DNA from: Erginobacter sp964587835
GTDB taxonomy: Bacteria > Auribacterota > Erginobacteria > Erginobacterales > Erginobacteraceae
Length of the DNA: 64,000 bases
Direction: 5' to 3'
Assembly (NCBI GenBank): GCA_964587835.1
Contig: CAZPMN010000004.1
Location: 1-64,000 of the forward strand
Positions 25,659 to 34,461 of the stretch are shown here, in pieces; the first letter of the stretch is position 1, and each line of letters opens with the position of its first letter. Under the pieces are notes generated by a model. The model was not told the DNA's origin. It saw nothing but the letters and a program-made list of their open reading frames with translations, and ran no database searches. Made by a program: the position numbers and the translations under genes.

Positions 25659-27010
25659 GAAAGATATTATTCCTGCTGCTGATCGGGGGGTTGATCTTCA
25701 CGTCCTCCGCCGCTTCCCAGACCCGCTGGATGCGGCTCCATCCCGACGTTTCCTGGCGGTACCTGGAGCGCTGGGAGAAGGAGCACCAGTGGCTGACGCC
25801 GGCCCGGGCCGGCCGGCTCCACTTCCAAAAGCACGAAGTGGGGAGGGCGCGCCAATTGCTGGAGGAGGCGGTGAAAGAGGGAGCCGGGGACGGGCGACTG
25901 CTCTATGAACTTGGTTACAGCTGCCGTCTCCAGGGTGATGATGAGGCTGCCCTCGGCTATCTTCGGCAGGCTGCCCAAGCGCTGGCCCGGGATAATCCCG
26001 GCCACCTCTATCATTTCAACGCCCTCTATCTCTCCGGGATAATCCTCGAAGAGAGCGGGGATGAGGAAGAGGCCCTGGCCCTTTATTCCTCCGCGCTCGA
26101 ACTCCGGCCGGAGATATCCGCTCTCCGTCACCGCCGGGCCTATCTCCTGGCCCGAAAGGGGGAATCGTCCGCTGCCCGGAAGGAGATCGGGCGGCTCCTG
26201 GAACAGGAGCCGGAATCGGGAACCGCCCTCTACCTGGCCGGTCTTCTGGCCCTGGAAGACGAAGACTACTCGACCGCCGAGACGTATCTGGAGAGGGCCC
26301 TTCAGGCCGGGTTTGATCCAGCCCCGACCCACTACGCCCTGGGGCGGCTGGCTGCTCTCCGGGATGATCCTGCCCGGGCCTTCCGGCAATACGAGAGCGC
26401 GCTGGCGGCCGATCCGCACCATCGGGATGCGCTGATAGCAGTGGCCAATCTCTCTTACCGGGAAGACGACCTGGAACGGGCGAGGGAGTATTTTGGGCTT
26501 CTCTCCGAACTGGAGCCGGACCGGGCCCGCTGGCACTACAATCTGGGCGTGATCTACCGGGATCTCGGGTTGAGCGATCTCTCCCGGCGTTCCTTGGACG
26601 AGGCCCGGCGCCTCGATCCGGATATTCTCTCCTCATCCCGGAGGGCGGGGGAGGATTCCGAACTGCTGGCCCGGGCGGGGGAGAGGCTGGAAGCGGGGGA
26701 GTACCGGGAGGCGGCCCAACTTTACCGACAGTCCCTGGCCGAGGACCCATTCTTTATCCCCGCCCATTTCAACCTGGCGGTCGCCTACCGCCGGACCCGG
26801 CAGGGGAGGAGATCCCTCCGGCAGTACGAGCGGCTGCTGAGGATCGAACCCGATTACAGCCCGGCTCGTCTCAATGCCGGGATTATCGCGGTGGAACTGA
26901 AGGATCGTCCGTCTGGCGCCCTCCACCTCAGGAGATACCTAAACCTGGAACCGGATTCTCCCCAGGCCGATCTCGCCCGGCGCTATCTCCGCGATATGCG
27001 CGGCTGGTAA
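25655..27010 (+). CDS. Exported TPR-repeat protein
   Basis: The ATG overlaps the previous stop (ATGA) and has GAGGAAAGG upstream. A signal peptide (about 1-20, ending SAASQ) is followed by about nine TPR units across 430 residues, for example AETYLERALQAGFDPAPTHY and AFRQYESALAADPHHRDAL. No catalytic domain is present. It probably acts as a periplasmic scaffold. Coupling to the glycerophosphodiesterase is positional only. Confidence 0.82.
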   Translation: MRKILFLLLIGGLIFTSSAASQTRWMRLHPDVSWRYLERWEKEHQWLTPARAGRLHFQKHEVGRARQLLEEAVKEGAGDGRLLYELGYSCRLQGDDEAALGYLRQAAQALARDNPGHLYHFNALYLSGIILEESGDEEEALALYSSALELRPEISALRHRRAYLLARKGESSAARKEIGRLLEQEPESGTALYLAGLLALEDEDYSTAETYLERALQAGFDPAPTHYALGRLAALRDDPARAFRQYESALAADPHHRDALIAVANLSYREDDLERAREYFGLLSELEPDRARWHYNLGVIYRDLGLSDLSRRSLDEARRLDPDILSSSRRAGEDSELLARAGERLEAGEYREAAQLYRQSLAEDPFFIPAHFNLAVAYRRTRQGRRSLRQYERLLRIEPDYSPARLNAGIIAVELKDRPSGALHLRRYLNLEPDSPQADLARRYLRDMRGW

Positions 27011-27061
27011 TAATTCTTCCCGCTTTGTCGTAATCCCGGGGTGGGGGTGGGTATATTCCGC

Positions 27062-27105
27062 ATTTTAAATTCTCCCGGCCCTGACGGGCCGGGAGAATTT
27101 AAAAT
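27062..27105. terminator. Bidirectional terminator between convergent genes
   Basis: Perfect 20-bp arms (27062-27081 and 27086-27105) enclose a TGAC loop. The GC-rich core (CTCCCGGCCC) is flanked by ATTTTAAATT and its complement, so each strand has an AT-rich exit. It overlaps the stop codon of the - strand nuclease-like gene. Confidence 0.85.
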
Positions 27106-28820
27106 CATTCGTACTCGGCGGCGGCCCGGGCCTCCTCCTCGGAATCAACGTACTCCATTGTCCGGATCGAGGAGTCGCCCATGATCTCCGATTTCAGGGG
27201 ACAGGTCTCGAGGATATCACAGTTGCGGCAGTACTTGTTCTTCTTCGGCGGGAAGTGAGGGCTCTCCTCTCCGGCCGGGGGAGGGGATTCCTGGTAGAGC
27301 CGGACCTTTTCCTTGATCTCGGCCGCCACCGAGTCGATCGCCGCCACCACCTCCGGGATGTCTTCCTCTCTCCGGGTGGTGACCATCCGCTCATCGAAGT
27401 TGGTCATCAGCAGGGAGAGCTGCTTGATCTTCAAGCCGAAAAGCGTCTGACAGGCCCAGAAGTAGATGGTCAGCTGATCGTCCTCATCGACCGCCTCCTG
27501 GCTCCTTCTGGTCGGCTCGGTCTTGTAATCCAGGATCTCGTAGGTGCCGTCGTCCAGTTCGTCGATCCGGTCGATGAATCCGGTCATCACCGCGTTTTTT
27601 CCCAGAGGGACCTCGAAATAAGCTTCAATCGCCCAGGCCGGCTTGAATTTTCCGTCGGCGCAGTAGTGTCGATGGTAGCGGGTGATCTGGTCCACCCCCT
27701 GTTGGTAATATTTTTCCTTCTCCGCCTCGTCCCGGTACCCTTCCAGGTGGTTGTTAAAAGCCTCATCCCAGAGGGTGAGCAGGTGCTTGAGCGACCCCTT
27801 CCGATCCCCCTGGGGATCGTAATAGTTCTCAAAAGCCTCGTGGATCGCGGTGCCGAAGGAGAAGAAGGGTTTGGCTACCCGGCTGAAGCGGCCGTCGAGG
27901 TAGGAGCTTTTCCAGGCCCGGGGACAGCGCTTGTAGAGACTGAGTTTGGAATAACTGAGCCGGAGTCGTTCCCGGAAGACTTCCGGGGTCTCGTCGGCCA
28001 CCTCCCGCGGGGTTACCGGCCAGGCCGGGCAGACCTCCAGGTATTCGCAGGTGCTGCAGAGGGCCCCTTTTTCGGCCAGGGCCGCCGGATCATCCCGCCG
28101 CCGGAGTGCGGGAATGATCCGTCCCAGGAGCCCGAGGAGGGGATCGCGGCCCTTGGCCAGGGCGGCGATATTCTCGGCGGTCTCGTCGATCAGGCTGGAG
28201 ACCTGCTTGATATCCTCGGCCGTCGGCGTGACCGTTACCTTCCGATTGGCCCGGAGAAAGTAGAAGCTGACCTTCGATACTTTCCCCTCCAGCCTCTTGT
28301 GGGCATTCGCCCCCAAATAAATGATGATCGCCTGGGGGTCCCGGGCGAGTTCAACCGGTTCTAATACGTTCTTGCCCGTCTTGTAGTTGATGACTTCATA
28401 GGTCCCGTCCGGGAGCAGGTCGACCCGGTCGGCCCGAGTGCTGACAAAACACTTTTTGGTCTTGGCCTTGACAAAGAGGCTTAAATACTTCACGTCGTGC
28501 TTCTCAGACGAGAATGTCCGGTAAAAATCGTTCAGGATACTTTCGGCCAGGGCTCGGTACTGCTTTTCCTCCCCGGCGTTCTGGTAGCCGGAAGAATCCC
28601 AGTTCCGGTCGAGGAGATTAAGCAGGAAGTCCCGGGAGGGGAGGGGAGTATTCCCCTCCTTGTGAAAATATTCCAGGGCGTCGTGCAGAGACTTGTAAAA
28701 ACTGAGACCGGCCCCAGGGCGGGGAGCGGCCGGTGCTTGGTCGATCTGGGCCAGCTTGTATTTCAGGGGACACTGAAGAAAGGTCTTGATCTTTCCCAGG
28801 GATAGCTTGATCGCCTCCAT
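27105..28820 (-). CDS. Tandem PD-(D/E)XK nuclease-family protein with two AddB-like Cys clusters
   Basis: The start is the ATG with GGAGGGAGAG directly upstream, giving 571 residues. The protein contains two copies of a Cas4/AddB-type RecB nuclease domain. Copy 1 (about 1-265) has FLQCP, RADRVD..PDGTYEVINYKTG and CSTCEYLEVCP. Copy 2 (about 280-555) has YKRCPRAW, GFIDRIDELDDGTYEILDYKT and CRNCDILETCP. Each copy has the four Cys (one early, then CxxC and C after five residues) of a 4Fe-4S cluster. Copy 1 has NYK in place of the catalytic DYK, so only copy 2 looks fully active. There is no helicase next to it. A DNA end-processing role is inferred from the family. Confidence 0.85.
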   Translation of the reverse strand: MEAIKLSLGKIKTFLQCPLKYKLAQIDQAPAAPRPGAGLSFYKSLHDALEYFHKEGNTPLPSRDFLLNLLDRNWDSSGYQNAGEEKQYRALAESILNDFYRTFSSEKHDVKYLSLFVKAKTKKCFVSTRADRVDLLPDGTYEVINYKTGKNVLEPVELARDPQAIIIYLGANAHKRLEGKVSKVSFYFLRANRKVTVTPTAEDIKQVSSLIDETAENIAALAKGRDPLLGLLGRIIPALRRRDDPAALAEKGALCSTCEYLEVCPAWPVTPREVADETPEVFRERLRLSYSKLSLYKRCPRAWKSSYLDGRFSRVAKPFFSFGTAIHEAFENYYDPQGDRKGSLKHLLTLWDEAFNNHLEGYRDEAEKEKYYQQGVDQITRYHRHYCADGKFKPAWAIEAYFEVPLGKNAVMTGFIDRIDELDDGTYEILDYKTEPTRRSQEAVDEDDQLTIYFWACQTLFGLKIKQLSLLMTNFDERMVTTRREEDIPEVVAAIDSVAAEIKEKVRLYQESPPPAGEESPHFPPKKNKYCRNCDILETCPLKSEIMGDSSIRTMEYVDSEEEARAAAEYE

Positions 28821-28953
28821 CTCTCCCTCCTTCGGGGAATAGGCGGCGGCGCCGCCGGATTTGTCTTCTACCTGTCGCCTTTCCAACCTCCGGTTGAAGA
28901 GGCGAAGAATTTATAGTAGCACGGAGGAATCGCCGAAGAAAGATTAATTTGAA

Positions 28954-28981
28954 TTGAACCGAGGAAGGATTGTGCTAATCT
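28954..28981 (+). promoter_or_regulatory. Promoter candidate for the potassium uptake genes
   Basis: TTGAAC (28954-28959) and TAATCT (28976-28981) are 16 bp apart, with TGC before the -10. It lies 52 bp ahead of the ktrB-like ATG in the divergent region shared with the nuclease-like gene. Confidence 0.35.
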
Positions 28982-29032
28982 TATCGGCTGGCTGTGGTTT
29001 CCCTGCCGGGGCCGCCTCCGGTAACGGCTGCT

Positions 29033-30418
29033 ATGAAGGCAAATCTTCCCCACAAAAAGATTAACGCCCCCCGGGTGATCATGCTTTACTTCGCCGGGGC
29101 GATTCTGGTCGGGACGTTGTTCCTGATCCTTCCCTTCTCGACCCGCCCCCCCGGTCCGATGCATCCGGTGGACGCGCTCTTCACGGCCGCTTCCGCCGTC
29201 TGCGTGACCGGTCTGATCGTGGTCGATACCGGAACTTTTTTCACTCCCTTCGGGCAAACGGTGATTTTGATCCTGATCCAGCTCGGCGGGCTGGGGATTA
29301 TGACCATGTCCACCTTCTTCCTGATCATGCTCCGGAGGCGCCTGACCCTGAAAGACCGCCTGGTCCTTAGGGACACCCTGGGGGAGAAGAAGATATCCGG
29401 CCTCCCCTCCCTGATCATCCTGATCGTCGGGATGACCGTTTTCCTGGAAACCCTGGGGGGAATCTTCCTTTCCTGGAGGTTTTACCGGTTTTACGGATAT
29501 CCCCTCGGTCGTTCCCTGGCCCATGGCTTCTTCCATTCCATTTCTGCTTTCTGCAACGCCGGTTTTGCTCTCTATTCCGACAGCCTGACTCGCTTTGCCG
29601 GCGACGGAGTGGTGATCGCGATTATGGGGGGGCTGATCCTACTCGGAGGATTCGGTTTCGTAGTCTGGTTCAATCTGACCCATTTCTACTTCTGGCGCCG
29701 GGATCGTCTCCGCCGGGGCCAGATCCGCCTCCAGACCCGGATCGTGCTGGGAATCAGCGGGATCCTCCTGCTGGTAATGTTTTTCATCTTCCTGGGGGTG
29801 GAGTGGGATAATACCCTCCGGGGAAGATCGTTGGCGGAGAAATTGCTCTCCTCGTTCTTTCACGCCGTTACCCCCCGGACAGCCGGTTTTAATACCCTCC
29901 CGGTCTCCCGGATGCTCCCGGCAACGCTCTGGCTAATGATTATCATGATGTTTATCGGTGCTTCTCCCGGCAGTACCGGAGGCGGGATCAAGACTGTGAC
30001 TTTTGCCGTGATTCTAGCCTCGGTCTATCGAATGGTGACCGGGCGCGATCAGATCCTGCTGGGAAAGAAGCGCATTGTTGAGGAGACGGCGGTCAAGGCG
30101 ATCAGTATCGCCGTCCTCTCGCTGGCCCTGATCCTGACCTCGACTGGGCTCTTACTCCTGCTGGAAAGCCCCAGGGTTGGGGAGGTCTGCCGGACCGGCT
30201 ATCTGGGAGAGATTTTCTTTGAGACCGTATCCGCTTTTGGGACGGTGGGACTCTCAACCGGGGTGACCCCTGACCTGTCTTACCCGGGCAAACTGGTGAT
30301 CATCGTAACGATGTTTCTCGGCCGGATCGGTCCGTTGACTCTTGCCCTCCTGGTTGGCCGGTACCGCCGATCGCGGCGGTCGATCCGCTACCCCCAGGAA
30401 GCGGTGATGGTTGGTTGA
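29033..30418 (+). CDS. KtrB/TrkH-family potassium transporter, membrane subunit
   Basis: This subunit forms the K+ pore in the inner membrane and works with a KtrA/TrkA gating ring. At 461 residues it is close to KtrB. The four selectivity-filter loops are visible: AVCVTGLIVVDT, AFCNAGFALYSD, RTAGFNTLPVS and FGTVGLSTGVT, each with the filter Gly. A conserved GASPGSTGGGIKT segment lies before the fourth pore. The ATG at 29033 is preferred over a GTG 13 codons upstream because the product then begins just before the first helix. The partner gene lies 149 bp downstream. Confidence 0.93.
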   Translation: MKANLPHKKINAPRVIMLYFAGAILVGTLFLILPFSTRPPGPMHPVDALFTAASAVCVTGLIVVDTGTFFTPFGQTVILILIQLGGLGIMTMSTFFLIMLRRRLTLKDRLVLRDTLGEKKISGLPSLIILIVGMTVFLETLGGIFLSWRFYRFYGYPLGRSLAHGFFHSISAFCNAGFALYSDSLTRFAGDGVVIAIMGGLILLGGFGFVVWFNLTHFYFWRRDRLRRGQIRLQTRIVLGISGILLLVMFFIFLGVEWDNTLRGRSLAEKLLSSFFHAVTPRTAGFNTLPVSRMLPATLWLMIIMMFIGASPGSTGGGIKTVTFAVILASVYRMVTGRDQILLGKKRIVEETAVKAISIAVLSLALILTSTGLLLLLESPRVGEVCRTGYLGEIFFETVSAFGTVGLSTGVTPDLSYPGKLVIIVTMFLGRIGPLTLALLVGRYRRSRRSIRYPQEAVMVG

Positions 30419-30539
30419 ACAAGGTTGCGCCCGGGATAAACCCGTCTCGACCCGCCGGGAGGATGGAGAGAGAGAAGGGGGCGTCTGGTTGCCATCGATT
30501 CTTTCTGACCAACTTCGCGGCGGATATGCTATTATTACG

Positions 30540-30566
30540 GTAAAATTTTCCGGAGGAAAATTTTAC
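30540..30566 (+). promoter_or_regulatory. AT-rich hairpin with the ktrA Shine-Dalgarno in its loop
   Basis: Arms GTAAAATTTTCC (30540-30551) and GGAAAATTTTAC (30555-30566) are perfectly complementary. The GGAGG ribosome-binding site occupies the 3-nt loop and the first two bases of the right arm, and the ATG begins 1 nt after the stem. Folding would strongly affect ribosome access. It resembles the hairpin after ktrA. Confidence 0.6.
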
Positions 30567-30567
30567 A

Positions 30568-31254
30568 ATGAAACAATTCGTTGTTATCGGGGCCGGCCGC
30601 TTCGGTTCCGCGGTGGCCGTTACCCTGGCCCAGAAGGGGAAACAGGTGTTGGTCCTGGACAAGGATGAGCAGACGGTCCAGAGGATGAGCGAGATCGTTA
30701 CCGAGGCAATGCAGATCGATGTCGCCGACCCCAGTTCACTGGCCGGTTTGGAACTAGGAGAGATGGACGTGGCCGTGGTCGGGATCGGCGGCAATCTGGA
30801 GGCCTCCATCCTGACCACCCTCCAGCTCAAGGAGATGGGGGTAAAGACGGTGGTGGCCAAGGCCAAGACCAATGCCGATAAGAAGATCCTCAGCCGGATC
30901 GGAGCCGACCGGATTGTCTTTCCGGAGCGGGATATGGGGATTCGCGTTGCCAACTCCCTGATCTCGCCGACCATATTCGACTATATCCAGGTCTCGCCCG
31001 GCTTCGGGATCGTGGAGACGAAAGTCCCTGAAGCCATCCGGGGACAGACCCTGGCCGAGGCCAATATCCGTTCCCGGTTTGGGATTGATATCGTCGCTAT
31101 TCACCGCCGGGCGCCACAGCTGGACAAGAATGGACAATCGGAATTGAAAGCAACCCTCCTGATCGCTCCCGAAGCCTCCGAGGTGCTGGGGGAGAATGAC
31201 AACCTGGTCATCATCGGGGAAGAGGGAAAGATCGAAAAGTTCAAATCTCTTTAA
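30568..31254 (+). CDS. KtrA/TrkA-family NAD-binding regulatory subunit
   Basis: The product (228 residues) is the RCK gating subunit of the potassium system. The Rossmann fold begins with VVIGAGRFGSAVAVTLAQKG and has an acidic residue at the end of strand 2 (VLVLDKDE), as in NAD- or ATP-binding RCK-N domains. A C-terminal RCK-C domain follows from about residue 140 (VPEAIRGQTLAEANIRSRFG). Length fits KtrA, which has a single RCK-N/C unit, rather than the doubled E. coli TrkA. Translation is likely controlled by the hairpin containing its ribosome-binding site. Confidence 0.93.
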   Translation: MKQFVVIGAGRFGSAVAVTLAQKGKQVLVLDKDEQTVQRMSEIVTEAMQIDVADPSSLAGLELGEMDVAVVGIGGNLEASILTTLQLKEMGVKTVVAKAKTNADKKILSRIGADRIVFPERDMGIRVANSLISPTIFDYIQVSPGFGIVETKVPEAIRGQTLAEANIRSRFGIDIVAIHRRAPQLDKNGQSELKATLLIAPEASEVLGENDNLVIIGEEGKIEKFKSL

Positions 31255-31277
31255 AATTTTTCTCTCGAAAAATTTTA
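31252..31277 (+). promoter_or_regulatory. AT-rich hairpin after ktrA
   Basis: Arms TAAAATTTTTC (31252-31262) and GAAAAATTTTA (31267-31277) pair perfectly around a TCTC loop. The left arm contains the ktrA stop codon. The T-run inside the stem and the absence of GC pairs make it a poor terminator. Its AAAATTTT core matches the hairpin before ktrA. Confidence 0.55.
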
Positions 31278-31285
31278 CTATCGTG

Positions 31286-31603
31286 ATGAGCAAAATTCGT
31301 TTTTTCCATCGCAAGGAGAAGAAACTCCTGGAGAGGCTTGAACGGGAGCCCCAGTCCCCGGAAAACTATCTCCTCCTGGGCAAGCTCTATTTTCTCAACT
31401 CCGATTACTCGCGGGCTGCCCGGATTTATGAAAACGGCTTGAAGATTGCCCCCCGGGACAAATCCCTGCTCTTCAACTATGCGGTCACCCGGGAAGCCCA
31501 GCAGGACCTGGAAGGCGCCAAGGAGATGTTCCTCGAGATCCTCTCCATCGACCCCAATGACCTCTCCGCCCAGGAACATCTCGACAGGCTCACCGATTTC
31601 TAA
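31286..31603 (+). CDS. Small TPR protein
   Basis: The 105-residue product starts with a basic helix (SKIRFFHRKEKKLLERL) and contains two TPR units (YLLLGKLYFLNSDYSRAARI and AKEMFLEILSIDPNDLSAQE). There is no signal peptide. It follows ktrA by 31 bp and precedes the rhomboid gene by 24 bp. An adaptor function is inferred from fold only. The start has no clear ribosome-binding site. Confidence 0.7.
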   Translation: MSKIRFFHRKEKKLLERLEREPQSPENYLLLGKLYFLNSDYSRAARIYENGLKIAPRDKSLLFNYAVTREAQQDLEGAKEMFLEILSIDPNDLSAQEHLDRLTDF

Positions 31604-31627
31604 CCCGGTGATTTTTCTCTCCTTGTT

Positions 31628-32401
31628 ATGAACTCAGCGGCGGCTTATTCCGGATTCCATCATCCGGGACCGCCGACTCCGGCCGTACGGACCCTGCTGA
31701 CGATCAATGTCGTCTCTTTCCTGATCGGGCAGCTGGGAGGGGAGAGGGGCTTCTACGATCTCTTCGGGCTTACGGTCCCCGACGTCTTCAGCCATTTCCG
31801 AATCTATCAGTTTGTCACCTATCTCTTCGTCCACGGCGGCACCCTCCATCTGCTCTTCAATATGCTGATCCTCTTCTTCTTCGGGAGGGCGCTGGAGGCT
31901 TACTGGGGAACCAGGTATTTTCTTCGCTACTACTTCATCTCCGGGATCGGGGCCGGGATCTGTTCAATCCCCTTTATCTGGGGGGAGGGGGTCCCGCTGG
32001 TCGGTGCCTCGGGAGCGCTCTTCGCCCTCCTGATTGCTTTTGGAGTCCTCTTTCCGGATCGAGTGGTCACCTTCCTCCTCTTTTTTGTCATCCCGGTCCG
32101 GATGCGGGCCCGGCAGATGGTGGTGATCTTCGTCGGCCTGGAACTTCTCTTCCTCCTCAATCGGGATGGGGGAGGGGGGATAGCTCACTTCGCCCACCTG
32201 GGAGGTGCCCTGGTCGGGTTTCTCTATCTGCAATGGCCCCGATGGCGGCAAAGCATCTTTTTCCGGAAGCACCCGGTCGAACCGCGGATTTCCTATCGTG
32301 AGGAGTTGGACGCCGTCCTGGAAAAACTGGCCCGGGAAGGTTGGGGGGGATTAAGCGAGGAAGAAAGGGGTTTTCTCCACGACTCCCGGCATAATCTTTG
32401 A
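31628..32401 (+). CDS. Rhomboid-family intramembrane serine protease
   Basis: Rhomboids cut transmembrane substrates within the membrane. The 257-residue protein has six hydrophobic segments. Catalytic Ser lies in GASGALFALLIAFG (GxSG motif) and the catalytic His in HFAHLGGALVG; a helix 2 motif HLLFNMLILFFFGRALE is also conserved. The soluble C-terminal tail (about 40 residues, YREELDAVLEKLAREGWGG) is typical of a bacterial subgroup. It overlaps the TTG region of the peptidase MA gene and is likely cotranscribed with its neighbours. Confidence 0.93.
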   Translation: MNSAAAYSGFHHPGPPTPAVRTLLTINVVSFLIGQLGGERGFYDLFGLTVPDVFSHFRIYQFVTYLFVHGGTLHLLFNMLILFFFGRALEAYWGTRYFLRYYFISGIGAGICSIPFIWGEGVPLVGASGALFALLIAFGVLFPDRVVTFLLFFVIPVRMRARQMVVIFVGLELLFLLNRDGGGGIAHFAHLGGALVGFLYLQWPRWRQSIFFRKHPVEPRISYREELDAVLEKLAREGWGGLSEEERGFLHDSRHNL

Positions 32402-32424
32402 CCCGGTATCGAGCAGGTATCTTT

Positions 32425-33552
32425 ATGTTCATCCGAACTCTGATGCTGATTGCCTTCCTGACCGGTTTGGTCTGCCGGATTTCGCTTTCGGCTCCATCCC
32501 CCGGGGAAAAATGGGCTCAGCTGATTGAGCAGGCCTCGGCGCGGGGGGAATACGGACTCGCCCTTGATTACCTCAGCCGGCTGGAGAGTTGCGAGCCGTC
32601 CAACCCCTCGCTGCGGCCGGCCCGGATCGAACTGCTCCAGTCCCTGGGCGCCCGGTACTATCAAGACCGGGATTTCCTCCGGGCCCGGGAGACCTATCTC
32701 CAGGCCCTGGACCTGGATCCGAGAAATTTCGGAGTCCTGAAGATGCTGGGAGAGATCGCCTACTACTCTCAGGAGCTGGAGGAGGCCGCCGATTACTGGA
32801 GCGAGGCCTTGAATCTTCAATCCGGTGATCGGGAACTGAGTCGGCTCCTGAAACAGCTGCGGCGGGAAGCGGCGGTGGAATCGGGTCTGGATGCCTCAGT
32901 GCTGGCCAACTTCGATATCCGCTATACCTCCAGTTCTAACTCCTATCACATCAAGGAGATCGAAGACTGGCTGATGGAGGCCTACCGGGAGATCGGCTAC
33001 GACTTCAAATACTACCCCGGCCGCCCGGTCGTGGTCCTCCTCTACACCCCGGAGGAGTTCTCCCGCGTCCGGTCCACCCCCTCCTGGGTCGGTGCCCTTT
33101 ATGACGGCAAGGTTCGGCTGCCGGTCAGCGGAGACCACCTCTCTCCCCGCGACATCAAGAAGATACTCTGGCACGAATATACCCACGCCGTGATCAATGA
33201 TATCACCGCCAACAACTGTCCGCGCTGGCTTCATGAGGGTCTGGCCCAGTACCAGGAGTTCAAGGTAGATCCGGCGGGCGTGCCCGAACTGGACCGACGC
33301 CCCGATCGGTTGATTCCGCTCGATCAACTGGACCGGGCCTTCGGCTTCGATCAGGACCCGGGCCGGGTCAGCCGCGCTTACCAACAGGCCTACTCCCTGG
33401 TTGATTACCTGCTCGGCCGCTACGGATTCTGGCGGCTCAACACCATCTTCGAGGAACTCCGGCGGGGGACTCCCTGGCGGGCGGCTTTTGAGCAGGAGCT
33501 GCTCCTACCGGTGGCCGATCTGGAAAGGGAATGGCTCGAGGAGATCCGGTGA
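32425..33552 (+). CDS. Exported peptidase MA-like zinc metalloprotease with TPRs
   Basis: A signal peptide (about residues 1-20) is followed by TPR-like helices (about 30-140) and a gluzincin-type catalytic domain. The zinc motif HEYTH lies in WHEYTHAVIND and the third ligand Glu in WLHEGLAQYQEF, as in the peptidase MA family. The 375-residue start at 32425 is chosen for the signal peptide; a TTG at 32398 overlapping the previous stop would add nine residues. It lies between rhomboid and lipid kinase genes. The substrate is unknown. Confidence 0.85.
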   Translation: MFIRTLMLIAFLTGLVCRISLSAPSPGEKWAQLIEQASARGEYGLALDYLSRLESCEPSNPSLRPARIELLQSLGARYYQDRDFLRARETYLQALDLDPRNFGVLKMLGEIAYYSQELEEAADYWSEALNLQSGDRELSRLLKQLRREAAVESGLDASVLANFDIRYTSSSNSYHIKEIEDWLMEAYREIGYDFKYYPGRPVVVLLYTPEEFSRVRSTPSWVGALYDGKVRLPVSGDHLSPRDIKKILWHEYTHAVINDITANNCPRWLHEGLAQYQEFKVDPAGVPELDRRPDRLIPLDQLDRAFGFDQDPGRVSRAYQQAYSLVDYLLGRYGFWRLNTIFEELRRGTPWRAAFEQELLLPVADLEREWLEEIR

Positions 33553-34427
33553 AGACCGTCGTAATCATCAACCCCACCGCCAGCCGGCTTCCCCCGGTTA
33601 AGAAGTTGCGCCGGCTGGAAAGAGAGCTGGCCCGGAGGAAGTTCCCGGTTACGGTTTTCCGGACCGGCGGACCGCTGGAAGCGGTGGAACTGACCCGGAA
33701 GGCGGTGGAGGAGGGGAGTGAACTGGTGATCTCGATCGGGGGGGACGGCACGCTGAACGAGGTGATCAATGGGATGGTTGGAACTTCCGCCCGGCTGGGG
33801 ATTATCCCGGCGGGTTTAAGCAACGTTCTGGCTCGGGAATTGGAGATCCCCGACGACTTCGACCGGGCCCTGGCCGCTCTCCTCTACGGTCGAACCCGCC
33901 GGATCGATCTCGGCCTGATCAACGGCCGTTACTTTTCGATCATGGTCAGTGTCGGGCTGGACGCGGAAGCCGTCCGGATCGTCAACCCGACCGCCAAGCG
34001 CTTTCTCCGGCGCTATGCCTATCATTTGGCCGGTTTCCAGGCGCTGGCCTTCTTTCGCCCGCCGGCGTTCACCATCCTGGTGGACGGGGAAAAAAAACTT
34101 TCCGGCCGGGCCGCGGTAATCTCCAATTCCCGTTATTACGGCGGCCCCCATCAGATTACCCCCGCCGCTCGGGCCGATGACGGGTTGCTTCATTGCTGTG
34201 TCTTCAAGCAGGGTAAACGCCGGGATTACGCCCGCTATTTCTGGGGGGTACTGCGGAAGTCCCACCACCGTTTCGCCGACGTGCTCTTCACCACGGGGCG
34301 AACCGTGGAGATCAATACCCCGGGGCTGCCCATTCAAGCCGATGGTGATTACGTGGGTCGGACCCCGGCCCGGATCCGGATTTTGCCCGGCCGGCTGGCG
34401 GTAGTGGTTCCGGGAAAAAACGAATAA
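33549..34427 (+). CDS. YegS/DAGK-family lipid kinase
   Basis: These enzymes phosphorylate diacylglycerol or related lipids with ATP. The product (292 residues) begins with the strand KTVVIINPTASRLP and has the nucleotide-binding motif GGDGTLNEVINGM followed by GIIPAGLSNVLAREL. The C-terminal part has the usual DDGLLHCCVF and GRTVEINTPG...ADGDYVG segments. A GTG at 33549 overlaps the previous stop and has GAGGAG upstream; an ATG at 33531 would add six residues. The exact lipid is not determinable from sequence. Confidence 0.9.
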   Translation: MKTVVIINPTASRLPPVKKLRRLERELARRKFPVTVFRTGGPLEAVELTRKAVEEGSELVISIGGDGTLNEVINGMVGTSARLGIIPAGLSNVLARELEIPDDFDRALAALLYGRTRRIDLGLINGRYFSIMVSVGLDAEAVRIVNPTAKRFLRRYAYHLAGFQALAFFRPPAFTILVDGEKKLSGRAAVISNSRYYGGPHQITPAARADDGLLHCCVFKQGKRRDYARYFWGVLRKSHHRFADVLFTTGRTVEINTPGLPIQADGDYVGRTPARIRILPGRLAVVVPGKNE

Positions 34428-34461
34428 AATTGTCCCGTCCCCGTCTAACCGGTAAAGGGTG

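Noticed and set aside
27105..28820. Cas4 of a CRISPR system
   Set aside because: Cas4 is a single domain of about 200 residues and no other cas gene or array is present; the tandem AddB-like form differs.
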